Shown here in pieces: positions 58,696 to 64,000 of a DNA stretch of 64,000 nucleotides. A program made the translations under genes and the position numbers. The stretch's first letter is position 1. Each line of letters begins with the position of its first letter. The DNA comes from Mycolicibacterium sp. TUM20985. GTDB taxonomy: Bacteria; Actinomycetota; Actinomycetes; Mycobacteriales; Mycobacteriaceae. The stretch spans positions 3,596,001 to 3,660,000 of the forward strand of contig NZ_AP027291.1 of assembly GCF_030295745.1 (NCBI RefSeq). The letters run 5' to 3'. The notes beneath the pieces were generated by a model. The model worked only from the letters and a program-made list of their open reading frames with translations, was not told the DNA's origin and searched no databases.

Positions 58696-60021
58696 CTACC
58701 CCGTTCCGGCCACCAGCCAGCGGCCGGATGCCGTGCGCCAGCCGACGAATACCAGGCGCAGCAGCATGAACGTGGTCAAGCCCGACCAGATGCCGACGAG
58801 ACCCCAGCCGTAGATCAACGACAGCCAGATCAGTGGCAGGAAGCCGACGAGCGCACTGGCCAGCGTCGCGTTCCGCATGAACTTCGCATCACCGGCGCCC
58901 AGCAACACCCCGTCGAGCGCAAACACCACACCGGCAATCGGCAACTGCGCCACGAGGAACCACCACGGGACACCGATCGCGTCCAGCACCGAACCATCCG
59001 AAGTGAACAGTCGCGGGAACGCCGATGCCCCTGCCGCAAAGACCGCGGCGAGCAGCGCCGCGGCGGCCGTCGAGAAGATGGTCACCCGCCACGCGATCGA
59101 CTTGGCGTGGGCGAGCAGGCCGGCGCCAAGCGCCGCACCGACGAGTGACTGCGCTGCGATCGCGAGCGAATCGAGTACCAGCGCAAGGAAACTCCACAGT
59201 TGGAGCACGACCTGATGCGCGGCGACCGCGGCCGCCCCGAACCGCGCTGCCACCGCGGCGGCAGACACGAAGCACGCCTGGAACGCCAGGGTGCGCACCA
59301 CCAGGTCGCGGCCCATGACCAGCTGGGCGCGCAGCACCGCGACGTCCACGCGCAGCGTCACCCGCTCGACCAACAACGCCCGGCAGAACAGCAGCGCCGC
59401 CAGCCACTGTCCCACCAGGTTGGCCACCGCCGACCCGGCCAGTCCCATCCGCGGCATCCCCACCCAGCCGTACACCAGCGTGGGGCACAGCACCGCGGAC
59501 AGGGCGAACCCGGCAACGACGTAGCGCAGTGGCCGAGCCGTGTCCTGGACGCCGCGCATCCAGCCGTTGCCCGCCAGCGAGATCAGAATCGCGGGCGCAC
59601 CGAAGATCGCAATCCGCAGCCAGGGCAAGGCGGTATCGGCAATCTCGCCACCATCGGCGATGACCGCCAGGATCGGCACCGCCAGCACTTGGACGATCGC
59701 GACGACGACGGTCCCGAGCGCGATGGCCAACCACGTGGCCTGCACCCCCTCGCCGACGGCCGACGCGCGGTCACCCGCCCCGAAGAAGCGTGAGGACCTC
59801 GCCGTCGTCCCATAGGACAGAAAGGTCAGCTGGGAGGACACCAGCGACAGGATTAGTCCACCGATGGCCAGACCGGCCAGGGCGACCGCGCCAAGACGCC
59901 CCACGACGGCGAGATCGAACAGTAGATAGATCGGTTCGGCCGCAAGCACCCCGAGAGCGGGGAACGCGAGCCCGGCGATGCGCCGACCGGTGGCTCTCGG
60001 CGGGTCGACCGGCTCAGCCAA
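58696..60021 (-). CDS. dinF: MATE-family (DinF-type) efflux transporter
   Basis: A 441-residue integral membrane protein with about 12 helices in two homologous halves (AGLAFPALGVLAAEPIYLLFDLAVVGRLG and RTLAFQACFVSAAAVAARFGAAAVAAHQ are the two repeat starts). It exports drugs or metabolites by H+ or Na+ antiport. It is the counterpart of Rv2836c downstream of nrnA. A TTG at 60021 is the best start (MAEPVDPPRATGR), 17 bases after the nrnA stop. Confidence 0.86.
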   Translation of the reverse strand: MAEPVDPPRATGRRIAGLAFPALGVLAAEPIYLLFDLAVVGRLGAVALAGLAIGGLILSLVSSQLTFLSYGTTARSSRFFGAGDRASAVGEGVQATWLAIALGTVVVAIVQVLAVPILAVIADGGEIADTALPWLRIAIFGAPAILISLAGNGWMRGVQDTARPLRYVVAGFALSAVLCPTLVYGWVGMPRMGLAGSAVANLVGQWLAALLFCRALLVERVTLRVDVAVLRAQLVMGRDLVVRTLAFQACFVSAAAVAARFGAAAVAAHQVVLQLWSFLALVLDSLAIAAQSLVGAALGAGLLAHAKSIAWRVTIFSTAAAALLAAVFAAGASAFPRLFTSDGSVLDAIGVPWWFLVAQLPIAGVVFALDGVLLGAGDAKFMRNATLASALVGFLPLIWLSLIYGWGLVGIWSGLTTFMLLRLVFVGWRTASGRWLVAGTG

Positions 60022-60038
60022 CGCGACGCCCGACGCCG

Positions 60039-61527
<1,489 letters not shown>

Positions 61528-61557
61528 CAATTCTCCTCGCGCGAGCGCTGGTCAGCA

Positions 61558-64000
61558 TCAGGCCCGAGCTTTTTCGACGAGCTCGTACGCCTCGATGACG
61601 TCGCCTTCCTTGATGTCGTTGTACGTCAAGGTGAGACCACACTCGTAACCGTCGCGCACCTCGGTGGCGTCATCCTTCTCGCGCTTGAGCGACGAGATGG
61701 TGACCGTCTCGGCCACCACGACGTTGTCGCGGAGAAGGCGTGCCTTGGCGTTGCGTCGGATGATGCCCGAGGTGACGAGGCAGCCGGCGATGTTGCCGAC
61801 CTTCGACGACCGGAAGATCGCCCGGATCTCGGCGCGGCCGAGTTCCTTCTCCTCGTAGATCGGCTTGAGCATGCCCTTCAGCGCGGCCTGAATCTCGTCG
61901 ATCGCCTGGTAGATGACCGAGTAGTACCGGATGTCGACACCCTCGCGGGTGGCCAGCTCGGTGGCCTTGCCCTCCGCCCGGACGTTGAACCCGATGATGA
62001 TCGCATTCGACGCCGACGCCAGGTTGACGTTGGTCTCGGTGACGCCACCGACGCCGCGGTCGATGACGCGCAGTTCGACCTCGTCGCCAATGTCGATGCC
62101 CAGCAGGGCCTCCTCCAGCGCCTCGACGGTGCCGGAGTTGTCGCCCTTGAGGATCAGGTTGAGCTGGCTGGTCTCCTTCAGCGCGGCATCGAGATCGTCC
62201 AGGCTGATGCGCTTGCGAGAGCGCGCGGCCAGGGCGTTGCGCTTGCGCGCGCTGCGCCGGTCGGCGATCTGGCGAGCGATGCGGTCTTCGTCGACGACGA
62301 GCAGGTTGTCACCGGCACCCGGCACCGACGTGAAGCCGATGACCTGGACCGGACGCGACGGGAACGCCTCCACGACATCCTCGCCGTGCTCGTCGACCAT
62401 GCGCCGGACGCGGCCGTAGGCATCGCCGGCAACGATCGAGTCGCCGACCCGCAGCGTGCCGCGCGCAATGAGCACCGTCGCCACGGGGCCGCGGCCACGG
62501 TCCAGATGTGCCTCGATCGCGACGCCCTGGGCCTCCATGTCGGGGTTCGCCCGAAGATCCAACGACGCGTCTGCGGTCAGCAGCACGGCCTCGAGCAGCG
62601 CGTCGATGTTCGTACCCTGCTTGGCCGAGATGTCGACGAACATGGTGTCGCCGCCATACTCCTCGGCGACCAGGTTGTACTCAGTGAGCTGCGCCCGAAT
62701 CTTGGCCGGGTCGGCGCCCTCCTTGTCGATCTTGTTGACCGCCACCACGATCGGCACGTCGGCCGCCTGGGCGTGGTTGATGGCTTCCACCGTCTGCGGC
62801 ATGACGCCGTCGTCGGCGGCGACCACCAGAATGGCGATGTCAGTGGCCTTCGCACCACGGGCACGCATGGCGGTGAACGCCTCGTGACCCGGCGTGTCGA
62901 TGAAGGTGACCAGTCGCTCGTTGCCGTCCAGTTCGGTGAGGACCTGGTAGGCGCCGATGTGCTGGGTGATGCCACCGGCCTCGCCCTCGCGCACGGTGGC
63001 GTTGCGGATCGTGTCCAGGAGTCGCGTCTTGCCGTGGTCGACGTGGCCCATGACGGTCACGACCGGCGGGCGGAACTCGAGATCGTCCTCGCCGCCCTCG
63101 TCCTCGCCGTAGGTGAGGTCGAAGGACTGCAGCAGTTCGCGGTCCTCGTCCTCCGGGGACACGACCTGCACGACGTAGTTCATCTCGCCGCCGAGCAGCT
63201 CGAGGGTCTCGTCGCCAACCGACTGCGTGGCCGTAACCATCTCACCGAGGTTGAACAGCGCCTGGACCAGTGCGGCCGGGTTGGCGTTGATCTTGTCGGC
63301 GAAGTCGACTAGCGACGCGCCGCGGGCGAGCCGGATGGTTTCGCCGTTGCCGTGCGGCAACCGCACGCCACCGACGACCGGTGCCTGCATGTTCTCGTAC
63401 TCGGCGCGTTTTGCCCGCTTCGACTTGCGACCGCGCCGGACGGCGCCGCCGGGACGGCCGAACGCGCCTGCCGCGCCACCACGCTGGCCGGGACGGCCAG
63501 CGCCGCCACCGCCGCCACCTGGGCGTCCGCGGAATCCACCTGCTGCGGGGGCGCCACCGGGCGCACCGGCGCCGCCTGCGCCGCCACCGCGGTAGTTACC
63601 GCCGCCACCTGCACCGGGCGGACCGCCGGGACGTCCACCGGCACCGGGGCCTCGGGCACCGGGGGCAGGTCGCGGTCCACCGGGGCGACCCGCCGCTCCT
63701 GGACGGGCGCCTGGCGGACGCGGAGGCATGTTGCCGGGCGTGGCACCGGGGCGCGGTCCGCCGCCGGGACGTGGCGGGCCACCCGGACGGGGCGGTCCGG
63801 CAGCACCCTGCGGGGGCCGCGGAGCGGGACGCTCGACGGGCACCTGGGTGGAGAACGGGTTGTTGCCGACCCGCGGCGCGCGCGCTGCGGGCTTGGGCGC
63901 GCCGGGCCGAGGACCCGGTGTGGGGCCTCCCGGAGCGGCGGGATCAGCTGGTGCGGCCGGCTCTGCGGCAGCTGCCGGGGTCGCCTCGACCTGCGGCGGA
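61558..64000 (-). CDS. infB: Translation initiation factor IF-2 (N-terminal end outside window)
   Basis: The GTPase that places initiator tRNA on the 30S subunit. About 813 codons are present and the frame is open at base 64000, so the start is cut off. The visible N-terminal region is a Pro/Gly/Arg-rich low-complexity stretch (about 63430-64000). The G domain follows with [12 protein letters not shown] (G1), DTPGHEAF (G3) and VNKID (G4), then domains II-IV ending YELVEKARA. The long disordered N-terminus is usual for actinobacterial IF-2. Confidence 0.97.
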   Translation of the reverse strand, partial: PPQVEATPAAAAEPAAPADPAAPGGPTPGPRPGAPKPAARAPRVGNNPFSTQVPVERPAPRPPQGAAGPPRPGGPPRPGGGPRPGATPGNMPPRPPGARPGAAGRPGGPRPAPGARGPGAGGRPGGPPGAGGGGNYRGGGAGGAGAPGGAPAAGGFRGRPGGGGGGAGRPGQRGGAAGAFGRPGGAVRRGRKSKRAKRAEYENMQAPVVGGVRLPHGNGETIRLARGASLVDFADKINANPAALVQALFNLGEMVTATQSVGDETLELLGGEMNYVVQVVSPEDEDRELLQSFDLTYGEDEGGEDDLEFRPPVVTVMGHVDHGKTRLLDTIRNATVREGEAGGITQHIGAYQVLTELDGNERLVTFIDTPGHEAFTAMRARGAKATDIAILVVAADDGVMPQTVEAINHAQAADVPIVVAVNKIDKEGADPAKIRAQLTEYNLVAEEYGGDTMFVDISAKQGTNIDALLEAVLLTADASLDLRANPDMEAQGVAIEAHLDRGRGPVATVLIARGTLRVGDSIVAGDAYGRVRRMVDEHGEDVVEAFPSRPVQVIGFTSVPGAGDNLLVVDEDRIARQIADRRSARKRNALAARSRKRISLDDLDAALKETSQLNLILKGDNSGTVEALEEALLGIDIGDEVELRVIDRGVGGVTETNVNLASASNAIIIGFNVRAEGKATELATREGVDIRYYSVIYQAIDEIQAALKGMLKPIYEEKELGRAEIRAIFRSSKVGNIAGCLVTSGIIRRNAKARLLRDNVVVAETVTISSLKREKDDATEVRDGYECGLTLTYNDIKEGDVIEAYELVEKARA

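Noticed and set aside
63430-63990. Repetitive GC-rich stretch
   Set aside because: It is the low-complexity Pro/Gly/Arg coding region of the IF-2 N-terminus, not an independent repeat element.

Overview
The window reads as a chromosomal segment of a fast-growing, environmental mycobacterium (Mycolicibacterium type). The base composition is uniformly high in G+C. Many neighbouring genes overlap by ATGA or GTGA. The housekeeping genes follow the order known from Mycobacterium tuberculosis: rnj-dapA, dfrA-thyA, dapB, aldR/ald, pepR-gpsI-lppU-rpsO-ribF, sirR, truB-pptT-pptH, and dinF-nrnA-rbfA-infB. Both ends are cut: the C-terminal part of RNase J is missing on the left and the N-terminal part of IF-2 on the right. 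I see no rRNA, tRNA, IS element, integrase or CRISPR array.

1-16.7 kb is mostly core and metabolic: RNase J, DapA, a GntR repressor divergent from a peptidase/amino-acid permease pair with a clean palindromic operator, a haloalkane dehalogenase, DfrA-ThyA coupled to a YcaQ-like protein, a dienelactone hydrolase, a CitE-like lyase, a secreted Cys-rich protein, DapB, and a Tat-exported serine hydrolase. 16.7-32.8 kb is an actinobacterial (group 1h) uptake [NiFe]-hydrogenase locus of the kind that scavenges atmospheric H2. A nine-gene minus-strand series holds DUF1641, hhyS, hhyL, a maturation-protease fusion, a small protein, a TPR protein, a NifU-Rieske fusion, an NHL-repeat protein and an unknown protein. 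A divergent AraC-type regulator separates it from the maturation genes hypF-C-D-E (minus) and hypA-B (plus). 32.8-38.3 kb holds a PucR regulator, an NCS1 permease, an agmatinase-family ureohydrolase, and a 13E12-type HNH protein whose promoter carries a perfect mycobacterial SOS (LexA) box.

38.3-49.0 kb returns to core genes, with a class A beta-lactamase coupled to pepR and gpsI. Between sirR and truB (49.1-51.4 kb) lies the most striking accessory module: a microbial rhodopsin with the DTE motif of outward proton pumps, divergent from a Brp/Blh-type beta-carotene cleavage enzyme that would supply retinal. 51.4-64 kb is core again: TruB, the opposing pair PptT/PptH, a DUF3558 protein behind a KstR-like palindrome, lipid/ester hydrolases, an enoyl-CoA hydratase, a second copy of the secreted Cys-rich protein, a MATE exporter, NrnA, RbfA and IF-2.

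Taken together, the window encodes two systems for living on dilute energy: H2 oxidation (structural, maturation and candidate electron-transfer genes all here) and light-driven proton pumping with on-site retinal synthesis. The joint role is inference; the gene identities rest on visible motifs.
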